This document shows positions 43,998 to 54,103 of a DNA stretch of 64,000 nucleotides, one piece after another. Within the stretch, counting starts at the first letter, position 1, and every line of letters starts with the position of its first letter. Position numbers and translations under genes: made by a program. Origin of the DNA: Runella sp. MFBS21 (lineage in GTDB: Bacteria > Bacteroidota > Bacteroidia > Cytophagales > Spirosomataceae); contig NZ_JARNTW010000012.1 of assembly GCF_029433105.1 (NCBI RefSeq), positions 62,001-126,000 on the forward strand, given 5' to 3'. A model generated the notes under the pieces. The model was not told where the DNA came from and searched no databases. It saw only the letters and a list, made by a program, of their open reading frames with translations.

Positions 43998-45584
43998 TTA
44001 GTACCCAGGGTTTTGTTCAATGATTGGGTTCTGTGTTTTTTCGTTGTCAGGAATAGGCCATATAAATCTAAAATCAGCGTACGGAATAGCCGCTTGCGTA
44101 GGATTGATAGTTCCACCTACACTATACAAAGCAGCTCCTTGGGCTCCATTTGGATATTTGGCAGGAATACCACCAGTGGTAAAGTCTGGATCAACAGCAT
44201 TACGATGAATATCGGCCCAGCGTTTACCTTCTGCCAAAAACTCAATACGACGCTCTAGCAAAATAGCGGCAATAAGCGCTTTTTTATCCGCGAAACTTGC
44301 AGCGGTGTAAGCATCAGTAGCTGGTGCAGCAAGCGCCCGATTACGTACTGCATTCAATAGCGCAAGCGCCCTATCAGATACCCCCGTAGCTTGGCGAGCT
44401 TCTGCTTCCGCCGAATTTAACAACACTTCAGCATAGCGGATTTGTGGAGCGAAATCGGCTCTTTCCGTATAAGATGTATATTTTCTCGCAAAATAATTGA
44501 CCGTAGAAGCTCCGTTAGAGTTAGCACCAGTTATATACAACTGCGAACGGCGTTTATCAGTAGCCAACCACTTATTGTTGTTCCAAATAATAGGAGAAAT
44601 CGCCAAAAGACCACGAGCTCCTAGGTTGGCAGCACCATACATACTTGGCAAGGCGCCGTTAGTTCCGGTATTGTCCAAAGCATCGTTACGAATTGAGAAT
44701 ATGCTTTCAGTAGAGCTATTGTTAGTAAAAGGGCCGTTAGGCTCATCTGTCAATTTCCAACCACCAATAGGGCTTACAAAAGGAGCATTGCCTGTAGGAA
44801 TCAATTTAGCACCTTCCGCAATCACCCCTGCCCAATCACCTTTGTGCAATTTTACTCTTTGCTTAAGAGCGATAGCTGCAGCTTTGGTAGCACGCACAGT
44901 ACCTGGCGTAATAGTCGCAGGGAGGTTAGCTTCTGCAAAATCCAAATCGGCCAAAATTTTCTCATAATTTTCAGCCACTGTAGGGCGAGGAATCGCTCGC
45001 ACTTGCTCTACTGAAGTACCCGAATTGATGGCAAAATCACGATAAGGAACGCCAAGTTTATTACCATTGCCATCCAAATAAGGTCTCGCATAAAATACTA
45101 CCGCTTCGTGATGCGCCATAGCTCTCAAAAACCGACACTCAGCCTCATACTGCGAAGCTACCGCCGCCGAGATGATATTGGACTGAGCGGCGGTTTTAAA
45201 ACCTTCGATTGAGATATTGGCTTTATTGATAAGTGCATACAAAGCACCCCACTGTCCTACATTGTTGGCAGTAGTAGAGTTGTAAGTAGCTTGATAAGTA
45301 ATCTGAAAAAAGGCAGCCACGTTGATTACATCCTCACCACGAGCATCTCCTTGTTCAATATTGGCCGCTCCAAAAGGGTACCCCCGTACCGAATTATCGG
45401 TATAAGGGCTGCTTTGAGCTGCATCATAAACCCCATAAAGAGCTAACTGACAACGGTCGGCTGTACTGAATGCGCTAGCATCAGTGATGGCATTGAAGGG
45501 GCTTTTATCAAGGGCTGTTTCGCAACTGCTCAGAATCGCAAGCGGCAACGCCCAAATCAATGATTTTTTAAGTAATGTTTTCAT
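43998..45584 (-). CDS. SusD/RagB-family nutrient-binding lipoprotein, pair 1
   Basis: A 528-aa outer-membrane lipoprotein (lipobox LSSC, Cys21) that caps the SusC channel and binds the substrate. It has SusD TPR helices (ARDYEAECRFLRAMAHHEAVVFYARP-like, RYAEVLLNSAEAEARQ) and the C-terminal LLERRIEFLAEGKRWADIHR and IWPIPDNEKTQNPIIEQNPGY. Full length. Encoded 24 bases after its SusC. Substrate unknown; no glycoside hydrolase is adjacent. Confidence 0.93.
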   Translation of the reverse strand: MKTLLKKSLIWALPLAILSSCETALDKSPFNAITDASAFSTADRCQLALYGVYDAAQSSPYTDNSVRGYPFGAANIEQGDARGEDVINVAAFFQITYQATYNSTTANNVGQWGALYALINKANISIEGFKTAAQSNIISAAVASQYEAECRFLRAMAHHEAVVFYARPYLDGNGNKLGVPYRDFAINSGTSVEQVRAIPRPTVAENYEKILADLDFAEANLPATITPGTVRATKAAAIALKQRVKLHKGDWAGVIAEGAKLIPTGNAPFVSPIGGWKLTDEPNGPFTNNSSTESIFSIRNDALDNTGTNGALPSMYGAANLGARGLLAISPIIWNNNKWLATDKRRSQLYITGANSNGASTVNYFARKYTSYTERADFAPQIRYAEVLLNSAEAEARQATGVSDRALALLNAVRNRALAAPATDAYTAASFADKKALIAAILLERRIEFLAEGKRWADIHRNAVDPDFTTGGIPAKYPNGAQGAALYSVGGTINPTQAAIPYADFRFIWPIPDNEKTQNPIIEQNPGY

Positions 45585-45608
45585 AATTTAGTAGTGTGTC
45601 GCGTTGAA

Positions 45609-48600
45609 TTAGAAACCTAGATTTAAACCAAATGATACAGTGCGGATTTGCGGACTAACCGCATAATCCAACCCAAGTGTGCTAATATTGTCTGGGTCAG
45701 CTCCACTGTATTTTGTCCAAACTGCCAAGTTTTGGCCTTGGGCAAATACTCTCATACTTTGGATAAATCCGCTGGTTATTTTGTTTAATCCAGTAGTAGG
45801 AAGCGAATAACTCAACACCACATTTTGGAGACGTAGATAATCACCACTTTCGATAAAGCGTGAATTGGCAAGCTGTGTTTGGTTGATGTTGTTTCCTTGT
45901 CCATAGTATAATTTAGGAACATTGGTTACATCACCTGGTTTTTGCCATCTGTTCAAGATTTCTTTTCCGTTGTTTTGGAAGCTCTGGTTCATCAAAATTT
46001 CTTGCTTAGTGGTATTGAAGATTTTGTTACCACCAGAGTAGCGAAGCATTACTTCTAAGCTCAAGCCTTTGTATCTGAAGTTGTTGGTAAATGCTCCAAA
46101 CCATACAGGGGTAGGATTACCCAACTTTACACGATCGTTGAAAGTCAGTGACGATTGAGTGCCCAGCGTTCCTTCGTTTTGTGAAGGTGCTAAATAATAA
46201 CCACCAATCGAGAAAGGAGCTCCATTTGAGATATTCAACTGAATCAATGATCCGTCCGCTTTTACATACACAGGGTTTCCGTTGGCTGAGTTTACACCCG
46301 AGAATTGATACCCGTGCAATACGTTGATAGGTTGCCCTACTTCGATGAGGTTGTATCCCCCATTTTGGATATAAGGGACTTGTGAGCCACCGATTGAATA
46401 CAAAGCCGTGATTCTGTTTTTCACATTTGAGTAGTTGAAGTTTGCACTCCATCCAAAGTCTTTTCCACGGATGATATCTCCGCTAATCGACAACTCAAAC
46501 CCTTTGTTACGAAGGGCACCAATGTTTTGTTTAATGTTGTTGTTAGGTACACCAGCACTCAAAGGAGTAGGAACATCCAACACCAAGTTGTCAACATCAT
46601 TTAAGAAATAATCTGCGGTGATGTTGAAGCGATTGTTTAGAATACCTAACTCAAGACCAATGTCATATTTGTTACTTGTTTCCCACAACAAATCAGAGTT
46701 TCCTACCGCCGATACCGCAATACCACTGATGTTACCATAAGGGCGCGCACCATAAGTACTCAAATAAGGGAAGTCAGTGAGGGTATTTCCTACTTTAGCA
46801 TAAGATGCTTTTAGTTTTACTTCGTTGATATGTTGACTTAAGCCACTTGATGCCCAGAAGCCTTCCTGCGACAATCTCCAACCAGCTGAAAAACCTGGGA
46901 ATACCCCATAGCGTTTTTCGGGAGCCAAAGAGCTTTGTCCATCTCTACGAATCGATGCCTGTACAAAGTACTTGCTATTGAAATCATAATTGAAACGACC
47001 AAAAAGAGATTCAAAACCTGACTCGCTGTAAGAACCACCCACTGACTGAATCGCCGCACTTCCCGTGATAAAGTTTTCTTTTACAAAAAACATATCCGAG
47101 ATATTGGTCCCTGTTGTAGAGTGCCACTTATTGTTTTCACGTTGTACTTCATGCCCTGCTGTTAAGTAAATATTGTGATTTTTACCCAAAGTCAAGTTGT
47201 AGTTCAAGTAATTTTGCCAAGTATAACGCAACTGATTGCGGCTAAAGTTATACACGTATCCGTTTGTACCTCCCGACGAAGTACCGTACCCATCACCATG
47301 TTGGTTGGTCCAGCTTTGGAAGCTATAATCGTTGAACCAGTCCGCTGAGAATACAGACCGTACTTTCAAGCCAGCGATAGGAGAAATTTCTACAAAGCTA
47401 TTGTTGATAATGCGGTATTTATCCGAACGGTATTTGTTGGCTCTCAAAGTATAAGCAGCATTGGTAAAGTTATCATCCACTGAGGTGGTATTTGCCCCAG
47501 GATTCATTGAGTTACCGTTAGGCCAGTTTACATTAAAGCCAGTAGGATGATTAGGATTGAAAGGCGAAACGTTTGGCAATAAGCGCAAACTTGATGAAAT
47601 AGCGCCACTCAAAGCATTGGTACCGTTGTTTTGGTCGCCATCATCCTGACGGCTAATATTGATATTGTTACCTACTTTAATAAACTTATTGGCTTCATGT
47701 TCTACATTCAATCTAGCACGATAAGCCTTGTTGTAGTTGGTAATGATAATCCCTTGCTGTGCCGAGTAGTTGAGCGACATATAGTAGCTTGTTTTTTCTG
47801 AACCACCTTGGGCACTCAAAGTATGATTATGAACAGTAGCATTTTTAACCATCACTTGGTCTTGCCAATCTGTATTGGTGCGATTAGCGTCCATATTGGC
47901 GCGTAGAGGTTGCCCTGCATTCGCCAATTTTTCGTTAGCAATCGTTACAAACTCTTCTGCATTCAACAAATCGAAACGTTTAAGGGCATTGTTGAACCCA
48001 ATAAACGCATCATAATTTACTTTGCCTCTGCCTTTTGTACCTTTTTTAGTAGTAATCAAAATCACACCCGCGGCAGCTCTTGAGCCATAAATCGCCGTAG
48101 CCGACCCATCTTTCAACACTTCCATGTTTTCGATGTCAGCAGGGTTGATGTCACCAAGGGTGTTGGAGTTGGTAGTTTGAGCCAAGTTCCCTGAAATAAT
48201 AGGAATTCCATCTACTACAATGAGGGGGTCATTGGCTTGGTTGATAGAGTTTGTACCCCTAATTCTAATCCGTGCAGGCGTATTTACACCTCCACCTACG
48301 TTGGTTACTTGTACCCCTGTAGCTCTACCCGCAAGTTGTTTGTCAATCGAGGGAGTCATCAAATTGGCGAATTGCTTGGCATCTACCTTAGAAGCAGCTC
48401 CCGTAAAAGCTTTTCTTTGCTGAACTCCATAGCCCACCACCACTACTTCGCTAAGCTCGTTAGCAGACGTTTTCAAAGAGGCATTTACTACTGATTTTGT
48501 ACCAATTTCCACTTCTTGCTCTTCCATTCCTACAAATGAAAAAACAAGTGCTTTGCCAGTATTTGGAACACGGAGAGAATAGTTCCCGCTACCATCGGTT

Positions 48601-48761
48601 ACGGTTCCGCTCAAGGTACCTTTTACAACAACACTAACGCCGGGTAAAGGAGAGTTATCGTCGCTGCTTGTCACATTTCCAGTGACCATTCGCTCTTGTG
48701 CCCGAAGCTGAACACAAAGCGCCATCAACAAGCAGATGCTTGTGAGTAAAAATTTTCGCAT
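45609..48761 (-). CDS. SusC/RagA TonB-dependent outer-membrane transporter, pair 1
   Basis: A 1050-aa TonB-dependent channel. It has a signal peptide (ending QLRAQ), a carboxypeptidase-regulatory-like domain (about 25-105: VTGNVTSSDDNSPLPGV), a TonB-box-like ELSEVVVVGYG, the plug (QLAGRATGVQV, IRIRGTNS, IYGSRAAAGVILITTKKG) and a 22-strand barrel ending in SFGLNLGF. Works with the SusD encoded just downstream. Its promoter leader and signal region are nearly the same as those of pair 2. Confidence 0.95.
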   Translation of the reverse strand: MRKFLLTSICLLMALCVQLRAQERMVTGNVTSSDDNSPLPGVSVVVKGTLSGTVTDGSGNYSLRVPNTGKALVFSFVGMEEQEVEIGTKSVVNASLKTSANELSEVVVVGYGVQQRKAFTGAASKVDAKQFANLMTPSIDKQLAGRATGVQVTNVGGGVNTPARIRIRGTNSINQANDPLIVVDGIPIISGNLAQTTNSNTLGDINPADIENMEVLKDGSATAIYGSRAAAGVILITTKKGTKGRGKVNYDAFIGFNNALKRFDLLNAEEFVTIANEKLANAGQPLRANMDANRTNTDWQDQVMVKNATVHNHTLSAQGGSEKTSYYMSLNYSAQQGIIITNYNKAYRARLNVEHEANKFIKVGNNINISRQDDGDQNNGTNALSGAISSSLRLLPNVSPFNPNHPTGFNVNWPNGNSMNPGANTTSVDDNFTNAAYTLRANKYRSDKYRIINNSFVEISPIAGLKVRSVFSADWFNDYSFQSWTNQHGDGYGTSSGGTNGYVYNFSRNQLRYTWQNYLNYNLTLGKNHNIYLTAGHEVQRENNKWHSTTGTNISDMFFVKENFITGSAAIQSVGGSYSESGFESLFGRFNYDFNSKYFVQASIRRDGQSSLAPEKRYGVFPGFSAGWRLSQEGFWASSGLSQHINEVKLKASYAKVGNTLTDFPYLSTYGARPYGNISGIAVSAVGNSDLLWETSNKYDIGLELGILNNRFNITADYFLNDVDNLVLDVPTPLSAGVPNNNIKQNIGALRNKGFELSISGDIIRGKDFGWSANFNYSNVKNRITALYSIGGSQVPYIQNGGYNLIEVGQPINVLHGYQFSGVNSANGNPVYVKADGSLIQLNISNGAPFSIGGYYLAPSQNEGTLGTQSSLTFNDRVKLGNPTPVWFGAFTNNFRYKGLSLEVMLRYSGGNKIFNTTKQEILMNQSFQNNGKEILNRWQKPGDVTNVPKLYYGQGNNINQTQLANSRFIESGDYLRLQNVVLSYSLPTTGLNKITSGFIQSMRVFAQGQNLAVWTKYSGADPDNISTLGLDYAVSPQIRTVSFGLNLGF

Positions 48762-48790
48762 AAGATTTAGTTTGGTTTTTAGTTGAATAA
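48690..48790 (-). repeat. Shared SusC leader and signal-peptide segment, copy 1
   Basis: About 100 bases covering the last part of the untranslated leader and the signal-peptide codons match 53588-53690 closely. The leader part is almost base-for-base identical (plus strand taagatttagtttggttttt followed by agttgaa and aaaatggtg), as is cgctcttgtgcccgaagctg in the signal-cleavage region. It indicates duplication or shared post-transcriptional control of the two SusC genes. Confidence 0.8.
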
Positions 48791-48828
48791 AATGGTGCTT
48801 TTTACACGCACTTTTCTCAAAGTTGCGA

Positions 48829-48862
48829 CAAATATAAAGAACAACTTTTTAAAAAGAGCAAA
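48829..48862 (-). promoter_or_regulatory. Predicted promoter of SusC/SusD pair 1
   Basis: Minus strand TTTG (48859-48862), 22 bases, TATATTTG (48829-48836). Leader about 60 bases, including the conserved segment shared with pair 2. Confidence 0.6.
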
Positions 48863-49138
48863 TTTACTTATATCCAGTTAAGTAGGTAGTAGAGCAATGC
48901 ATCGTTTCCGAATATAAAAACGGTATTTTATGAGTCCAAACCCCATTATATTTTCCTATCTTACTTAAGAAAAACAGCTATTACTCTTTTTCATTAAAGC
49001 CCTAACAAAAGAAAAAGCTAAATGTTGGGATATTTTGTAAGGGAGTTGCAGCGCCCTGTTTTACCTTACAATGATATTTTAGAGATACTGCTATTCCAGC
49101 ATGATGAAAAAATACCAAAAAGCGTTTGATAGAAAAAA
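48863..49138. other. Intergenic between SusCD pairs, nested inverted repeat
   Basis: No gene seen. It contains ttgtaagg (49035-49042) and its complement (49064-49071), enclosing a further ggg/ccc pairing, giving a nested stem about 200 bases upstream of the pair-1 promoter. Confidence 0.45.
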
Positions 49139-49170
49139 AAACAGTAGCAAACCGAAGCTTACTACTGTTT
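49139..49170 (-). terminator. Terminator of SusC/SusD pair 2
   Basis: A 9-bp inverted repeat aaacagtag (49139-49147) / ctactgttt (49162-49170). On the minus strand it runs into a run of T (the plus-strand A run ending at 49140). It lies 45 bases after the SusD2 stop. Confidence 0.7.
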
Positions 49171-49215
49171 AAAATTACTTAGCTTGTAGAGAGAGCAAAG
49201 CCTCTAAGCCTCGTT

Positions 49216-50655
49216 TTAGTAACCCGTATTCTGGGTAAGACTTTTGTTTTGATCTAGTTCTCTTTGTGGAATCGGCAATATGGTTTTGGGAGCACCAAAT
49301 GCCGCCGCTGCCAAAATAGTTGCACTGCCTGTAGTACGTAGAGGTTTTTGTCTTCTCAACAAGTCCATACGGCGATGCCCTTCAAAAGCTAACTCTTTTC
49401 TTCTTTCTAACAAGATAGCATCAATAAATGCTTCTTTGGTAGCAAAAGTACTGATTGTCCAAGCAGGAAGTCCCGCCCGTACTCTGATAGGATTGACCAA
49501 ATTGATGGATTCGATATTTACACCATTCAATTCTGCCAAAGCTTCTGCTCTTGTAAGATACATTTCAGAAGTACGCATCATAGGAGCTAGGTCAGTATTG
49601 GTAGCAGCGTCTTTATATTTAAGAGTCATACGTCTTCTTTGGTTGTCGGCGGCGGTCGCTAAATCACTTAATTCTGTGACTCTTTTATCGCCAGCTTCCA
49701 ACGCAAAAACTCTTTCTAAATCTGCTGAAAATGCGCAGTCACCACGCCCCCCTTGGGCGGCAGGTCTGTGATAAGAAGCCCATCCTCCCGAACCTGTACG
49801 GCCATTGTCGGTAGCACTATTAACAATCGCAAATACGTGCTCAGTAGTAGGAGTAGCACCATAAAAACCAAAGTTGCTAGCAACGCTATAAAGTGACGTA
49901 GCGTTTATCACTTCATTGGCACTATCTGCGGCTTTTTGAAACTCACCTCTCAACAAATAGATACGAGCTAAGTAACCTGCAGCAGCGCCCTTCGTAGCAC
50001 GTCCACGAGATTGAGCAGTAGTAGCTACTGGCAAATTAGGAAGCGCTTCGGTCAAGTCTTTTATAATTTGTTGATGAACTTCCGCCACAGTAGCCCGAGC
50101 TGGAAATTCGACTGTACCTGTAAAGCTTTTCAATACCAAAGGTACACCAGGGGTACTGCCATTGCTCACTTGATAAGGTTGGGCAAACATATTTACCAAG
50201 CTCAGATACAAGATAGCTCTCATAAACTTAGCTTCTGCTACAAATTGAGCTTTTTCGGCCTCTGTAAAAGCCGGATCACTTACGCCTGGCACATTATCAA
50301 TTACAGCATTGGCACCATTGATAGTTCTGTAGTGAACTTGCCAGTGGGCTTGGATTGTGGTATTAGGCGAAGTTGTTACGTAGTTGTTAATATCCTGCAA
50401 AGTTGGAAATGTCCCTACAAATTCAGTATTATCTGCTTGAAAATCTTGAATGATTTGAGGGCCTGAACCAAACACATCAAACAACTGAGCTTGCGAATAC
50501 ACCCCTAACAATGAGGCTTGTGCGTTAGACTTACTTGAAAACGCTTGACTAGTGGCAATTGATTGTTCAGGCAAAACTTCAAGTCTCTCAGAACAACCCG
50601 ACAAAACGGAAAGAGCAAATCCCACCGCCAGTATTTTTTTATTTATCTTTATCAT
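49216..50655 (-). CDS. SusD/RagB-family nutrient-binding lipoprotein, pair 2
   Basis: 479 aa from ATG 50655 (MIKINKKILAVGFALSVLSGC). I choose this start over ATG 50688 because it puts the lipobox LSGC at a normal distance and removes overlap with SusC2, leaving a 22-base gap. SusD features: EAKFMRAILYLSLVNMFAQP, RTSEMYLTRAEALAELNG, LLERRKELAFEGHRRMDLLR and terminal ILPIPQRELDQNKSLTQNTGY. Partner of the SusC upstream. Substrate unknown. Confidence 0.92.
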   Translation of the reverse strand: MIKINKKILAVGFALSVLSGCSERLEVLPEQSIATSQAFSSKSNAQASLLGVYSQAQLFDVFGSGPQIIQDFQADNTEFVGTFPTLQDINNYVTTSPNTTIQAHWQVHYRTINGANAVIDNVPGVSDPAFTEAEKAQFVAEAKFMRAILYLSLVNMFAQPYQVSNGSTPGVPLVLKSFTGTVEFPARATVAEVHQQIIKDLTEALPNLPVATTAQSRGRATKGAAAGYLARIYLLRGEFQKAADSANEVINATSLYSVASNFGFYGATPTTEHVFAIVNSATDNGRTGSGGWASYHRPAAQGGRGDCAFSADLERVFALEAGDKRVTELSDLATAADNQRRRMTLKYKDAATNTDLAPMMRTSEMYLTRAEALAELNGVNIESINLVNPIRVRAGLPAWTISTFATKEAFIDAILLERRKELAFEGHRRMDLLRRQKPLRTTGSATILAAAAFGAPKTILPIPQRELDQNKSLTQNTGY

Positions 50656-50677
50656 TGTGTGTGTTGCATTTAAAAGA

Positions 50678-53659
50678 TTAGAAACCAATATTTAAGCCAA
50701 CGGTGAAGGTTTTTGCCTGAGGTAAAGCAAAAAATGATTCACCCACAATCAAGTTGCTAGGGCCATTGGCTGATACTTCTGGATCTGGTCCTCTAAAGTT
50801 TTTGTCCTTAATAAGGAATAAGTTTTGTGCCAAAGCATAAATTCTAGCACTTCTCAAGATTTTCTGTTCTCCAAGCCATTTCGAGGGTATATTATATCCT
50901 AAGTTAATATTTCTCAAACGACCAAAAGAACCATTTTGAAGTTGGACAGTCGATAGTTGGTTAAAGAGAGGAGCAGTAGAGCTTGACAACTTAGGTACAA
51001 ATGCTTGGTCGCCTTCTTTCTTCCAATAATTCAACATATCTATTGACTTATTGTAGCCGGCAGTTCCTATATTATCTGTAAATCTTAGACCATCAATCAA
51101 CACTTTGTTGCCATAAGAGAAGCTAAATAACACTGCTAAGTCAAATCCTTTGTAGCTCAAGTTGGCATTCAGCCCTCCTGTCCATTTGGGTAAAGCCGAC
51201 CCTACAAACACACGGTCGTTGGCCGAATAAGTAGTAGTAGGCTGTCCAGCTTTAGTAAGCCATTCAAAATCTCCAGTTTGAGGATTTACGCCATTGCCTC
51301 TTACCAAGAAAAATTCGTTGATAGTACGACCTACCACGGCTCTTTGCGCCGACGACCCCGTCACAAATCTATTTCCATCAGCGTCGATACTTGCTTCTGG
51401 CAATTCTAACACTTCATTTTTCAAATACCCTGCATTAAAGCCTATGCTTAAGTTAAGGTCTTGTTTTTGAATTATTTTTGCGCTAAAATCAATATCCACC
51501 CCTCTGTTCTGCATTTTACCTACGTTGTTGGCGGCACTAGCAAAACCTGTCGTAAATGGAAAAGGCACGTTCAACAACATGTTTGACGTAATTTTGTTGT
51601 AGTAATTCAACGACAACGAGAAAATATTTTTGTAAAATGTAGTATTGATTCCAATATCCAACTGAGCAGTCTCTTCCCAAGTCAAGTTAGGATTAGGTAC
51701 TTGAGTAGGTCTTAAACCCGGTTGAGCAAGGTAGTCGGCGTCTGTACCTCCTTGATAGAGCCCCAATGAAGGGAAGTTTCCGATGCGGTCGTTACCAGCA
51801 GTACCATAGCTAGCAGTAAGTTTCAAGAAATTAATGAAGTTGCTGCTTTTCAAGAAACTCTCTTCACTGACTACCCAGCCACCACTCACTGCATAGAAGA
51901 TACCATATCTTTTGTTGGCACCAAATCTCGACGAACCGTCTCTTCTCATAGAGGCACCCAACAAATATTTGCTATCATAGGCATAGTTGGCACGAGCAAA
52001 TTGTGATTCCAATGCCCAGCGAGAACGCTCTTCCAAAGTAGTAGTAGGAGTAGCAGCAGATACCACGTTTGGTAGGGCATCACTTGCATAACCACTACCT
52101 CCAACGGCGATACGGTCATAGTCCGAAACTTCGTAACTATATCCTAACAATACATCAAAAGAGTGCTTGTCTTTATCTAAGAAATACTTGAGGGTATTGG
52201 TGGTCAACCATTTGCTATCCTTTCTAATATCTCTTGAACCACTTCCGCCAGGAGTAAACAAGTTTACTTCACGATATTTAGAATCTCCTACGTTGATATC
52301 CATTCCAAAATCTGTTCTGAATGTCAGATTCTTCAAGATATCAAGCTCAGCATACACGTTTCCAGTAGTTCTTCTTGTAATGTACTTGTTGATGTTGAGT
52401 TCTTCAAGTGCCAAAACGTTTTGGATAAAACCTGTATTCACATAATTTCCTTGCGCATCTCTTGGCAATACGTTAGGAATTTGCAAATAAGCAGAGGTAA
52501 GCGGAGCATAAGTGTTGTTTTCAGCCCCAATACGATCCATATCTACCGTTGCCATCGACATATTGGTTCCGAATCTAAAGCGGTCGCTGATTTTGTGTTC
52601 CAAGTTAAATCTACCTGATAGCCTATCCAACTCATTACCGATGGTGAAGCCTTGCTCTTTTCCGTAAGTTCCGGCAATGTAAAAAGAGGTATTTTTTGAA
52701 CCGCCTCTTGCCGATAAGTTGATTTGGTTGGTTTTACCATTACGTACTACCGCATTTACCCAATCAAAATAATCGTTGCTTAATTGAAGAGGAGCCAATC
52801 CACGAGCTGCTCTGTATTCACTTACAAAGCCATTGAATTGTTGAGTGTTCATCATTGGGAACAAATTAGTAGGCTTCGAAAACCCTGTGAACATATCCAC
52901 ATTGATTTGGGTTTTCTTATCTACCAATCCTTTTTTGGTATTAATCAAGATTACACCGTTTGCCCCACGAGAACCATAGATAGAAACAGCCGCCGCATCT
53001 TTCAACACTGACATTGACTCAATGTCGTTGGGGTTGATGTTCATCAAGGGGTTCAAGGCAGTACCACCACCTTGAGCACCGGTTAGCTCGCCGTCGTTAA
53101 GAGGTACTCCGTCAATCACAAAAAGTGGCTGCCCACCCGCCGTAATCGAAGCTGCCCCACGAATACGAATAGAAGGGTTTGAACCTAATAACCCCGAAGA
53201 AGTCACCATCTGCACACCCGCCGCTTGTCCTTGCAACAACTGCTGAGGAGACAATACTGGCCAATCTTTGATTGATTTTGAAGATAGGGTGGAGATAGTC
53301 TGTGTGCTCAATTTTTTTGATTGTTGACCATACCCTACCACTACTACTTCACTCAACACATCGGCCTCATCTGCCAAAGTTAGATTGATGACAGTTTGAT
53401 TACCTACCACTATTTCCGTTGTTTTCATCCCTACAAAGCTAAATACTAGCGTTTGTTGTGGAGTAGCTGTGATAGCATAGCTGCCATTCAAATCAGTCTG
53501 AGTTCCAGTGTTTGTGCCTTTCACAATTACACTTACTCCGGGGAGTACACTTCCGTCTGTCGTACTGGTCACAACCCCTGTTACCCTGCGCTCTTGTGCC
53601 CGAAGCTGAACACAAATAACCAATAACAAGCCTAGGCTTGTTAGTAAAAAATTCCGCAT
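50678..53659 (-). CDS. SusC/RagA TonB-dependent outer-membrane transporter, pair 2
   Basis: A 993-aa TonB-dependent channel of the same plan as pair 1: signal peptide ending QLRAQ, regulatory-like domain (VTGVVTSTTDGSVLPGV), VLSEVVVVGYGQQ, plug with LLQGQAAGVQM, IRIRGAASI and IYGSRGANGVILINTKKG, and barrel ending TVGLNIGF. Beyond the leader and signal region the two SusC proteins diverge, so they probably import different compounds. Confidence 0.95.
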   Translation of the reverse strand: MRNFLLTSLGLLLVICVQLRAQERRVTGVVTSTTDGSVLPGVSVIVKGTNTGTQTDLNGSYAITATPQQTLVFSFVGMKTTEIVVGNQTVINLTLADEADVLSEVVVVGYGQQSKKLSTQTISTLSSKSIKDWPVLSPQQLLQGQAAGVQMVTSSGLLGSNPSIRIRGAASITAGGQPLFVIDGVPLNDGELTGAQGGGTALNPLMNINPNDIESMSVLKDAAAVSIYGSRGANGVILINTKKGLVDKKTQINVDMFTGFSKPTNLFPMMNTQQFNGFVSEYRAARGLAPLQLSNDYFDWVNAVVRNGKTNQINLSARGGSKNTSFYIAGTYGKEQGFTIGNELDRLSGRFNLEHKISDRFRFGTNMSMATVDMDRIGAENNTYAPLTSAYLQIPNVLPRDAQGNYVNTGFIQNVLALEELNINKYITRRTTGNVYAELDILKNLTFRTDFGMDINVGDSKYREVNLFTPGGSGSRDIRKDSKWLTTNTLKYFLDKDKHSFDVLLGYSYEVSDYDRIAVGGSGYASDALPNVVSAATPTTTLEERSRWALESQFARANYAYDSKYLLGASMRRDGSSRFGANKRYGIFYAVSGGWVVSEESFLKSSNFINFLKLTASYGTAGNDRIGNFPSLGLYQGGTDADYLAQPGLRPTQVPNPNLTWEETAQLDIGINTTFYKNIFSLSLNYYNKITSNMLLNVPFPFTTGFASAANNVGKMQNRGVDIDFSAKIIQKQDLNLSIGFNAGYLKNEVLELPEASIDADGNRFVTGSSAQRAVVGRTINEFFLVRGNGVNPQTGDFEWLTKAGQPTTTYSANDRVFVGSALPKWTGGLNANLSYKGFDLAVLFSFSYGNKVLIDGLRFTDNIGTAGYNKSIDMLNYWKKEGDQAFVPKLSSSTAPLFNQLSTVQLQNGSFGRLRNINLGYNIPSKWLGEQKILRSARIYALAQNLFLIKDKNFRGPDPEVSANGPSNLIVGESFFALPQAKTFTVGLNIGF

Positions 53660-53690
53660 AAGATTTAGTTTGGTTTTTAGTTGAACAAAA
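53588..53690 (-). repeat. Shared SusC leader and signal-peptide segment, copy 2
   Basis: Counterpart of 48690-48790. The leader differs in only a few bases, while the barrel-coding parts differ freely. Confidence 0.8.
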
Positions 53691-53726
53691 TGGTGTTTGT
53701 TTCACCTGCTGATCGCGAAACTGCCA

Positions 53727-53734
53727 CAAAGATA
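53727..53734 (-). promoter_or_regulatory. Predicted -7 box of SusC/SusD pair 2
   Basis: Minus strand TATCTTTG, 67 bases before the SusC2 start codon, at nearly the same distance as the pair-1 box. No clean -33 element. Confidence 0.5.
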
Positions 53735-54103
53735 AAAAAGAGCTTTTAAAAAAAGATACATTTAAACAAATAGAAACCGATTTGCTATTTTATTAGTGTA
53801 AAAAATGGGCAATAAAGAGGTATTTATACGCAAAATATTGTCTTTAAAACTAAGTAAAGTACCACAACTACTTTACATTTTCACTTAGTTTTAAAATCCG
53901 TAATTTGTGCGTTTTATCTATTTAAAATCTCAAAATCAGTGCTTAAACATAGTTTTTCTATCCCCTATATCCGCCTTCTTGCTAAGTATATTTATCTATA
54001 TTTTTAAGATAGATAGTGTTTTTTTGCTTTCATCAACTTAAACTATATTCTACTAAAAAAGTTAAGACTGAGCTTTAATTTTTTTACCTTCAAGGCCAAA
54101 ATA
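53735..54103. other. Intergenic, divergent, with nested inverted repeat
   Basis: No gene seen. The main feature is the nested inverted repeat at 53843-53895, listed separately. The rest is AT-rich and without recognisable boxes for the plus-strand nuclease gene. Confidence 0.45.
53843..53895. promoter_or_regulatory. Nested inverted repeat upstream of SusC2
   Basis: Perfect 13-bp outer arms tttaaaactaagt (53843-53855) and complement (53883-53895). They enclose an inner 6-bp pair aaagta (53856-53861) / tacttt (53869-53874). It lies about 110 bases upstream of the SusC2 -7 box, so it could be a regulator site or the end of a small RNA; neither is shown. Confidence 0.4.
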
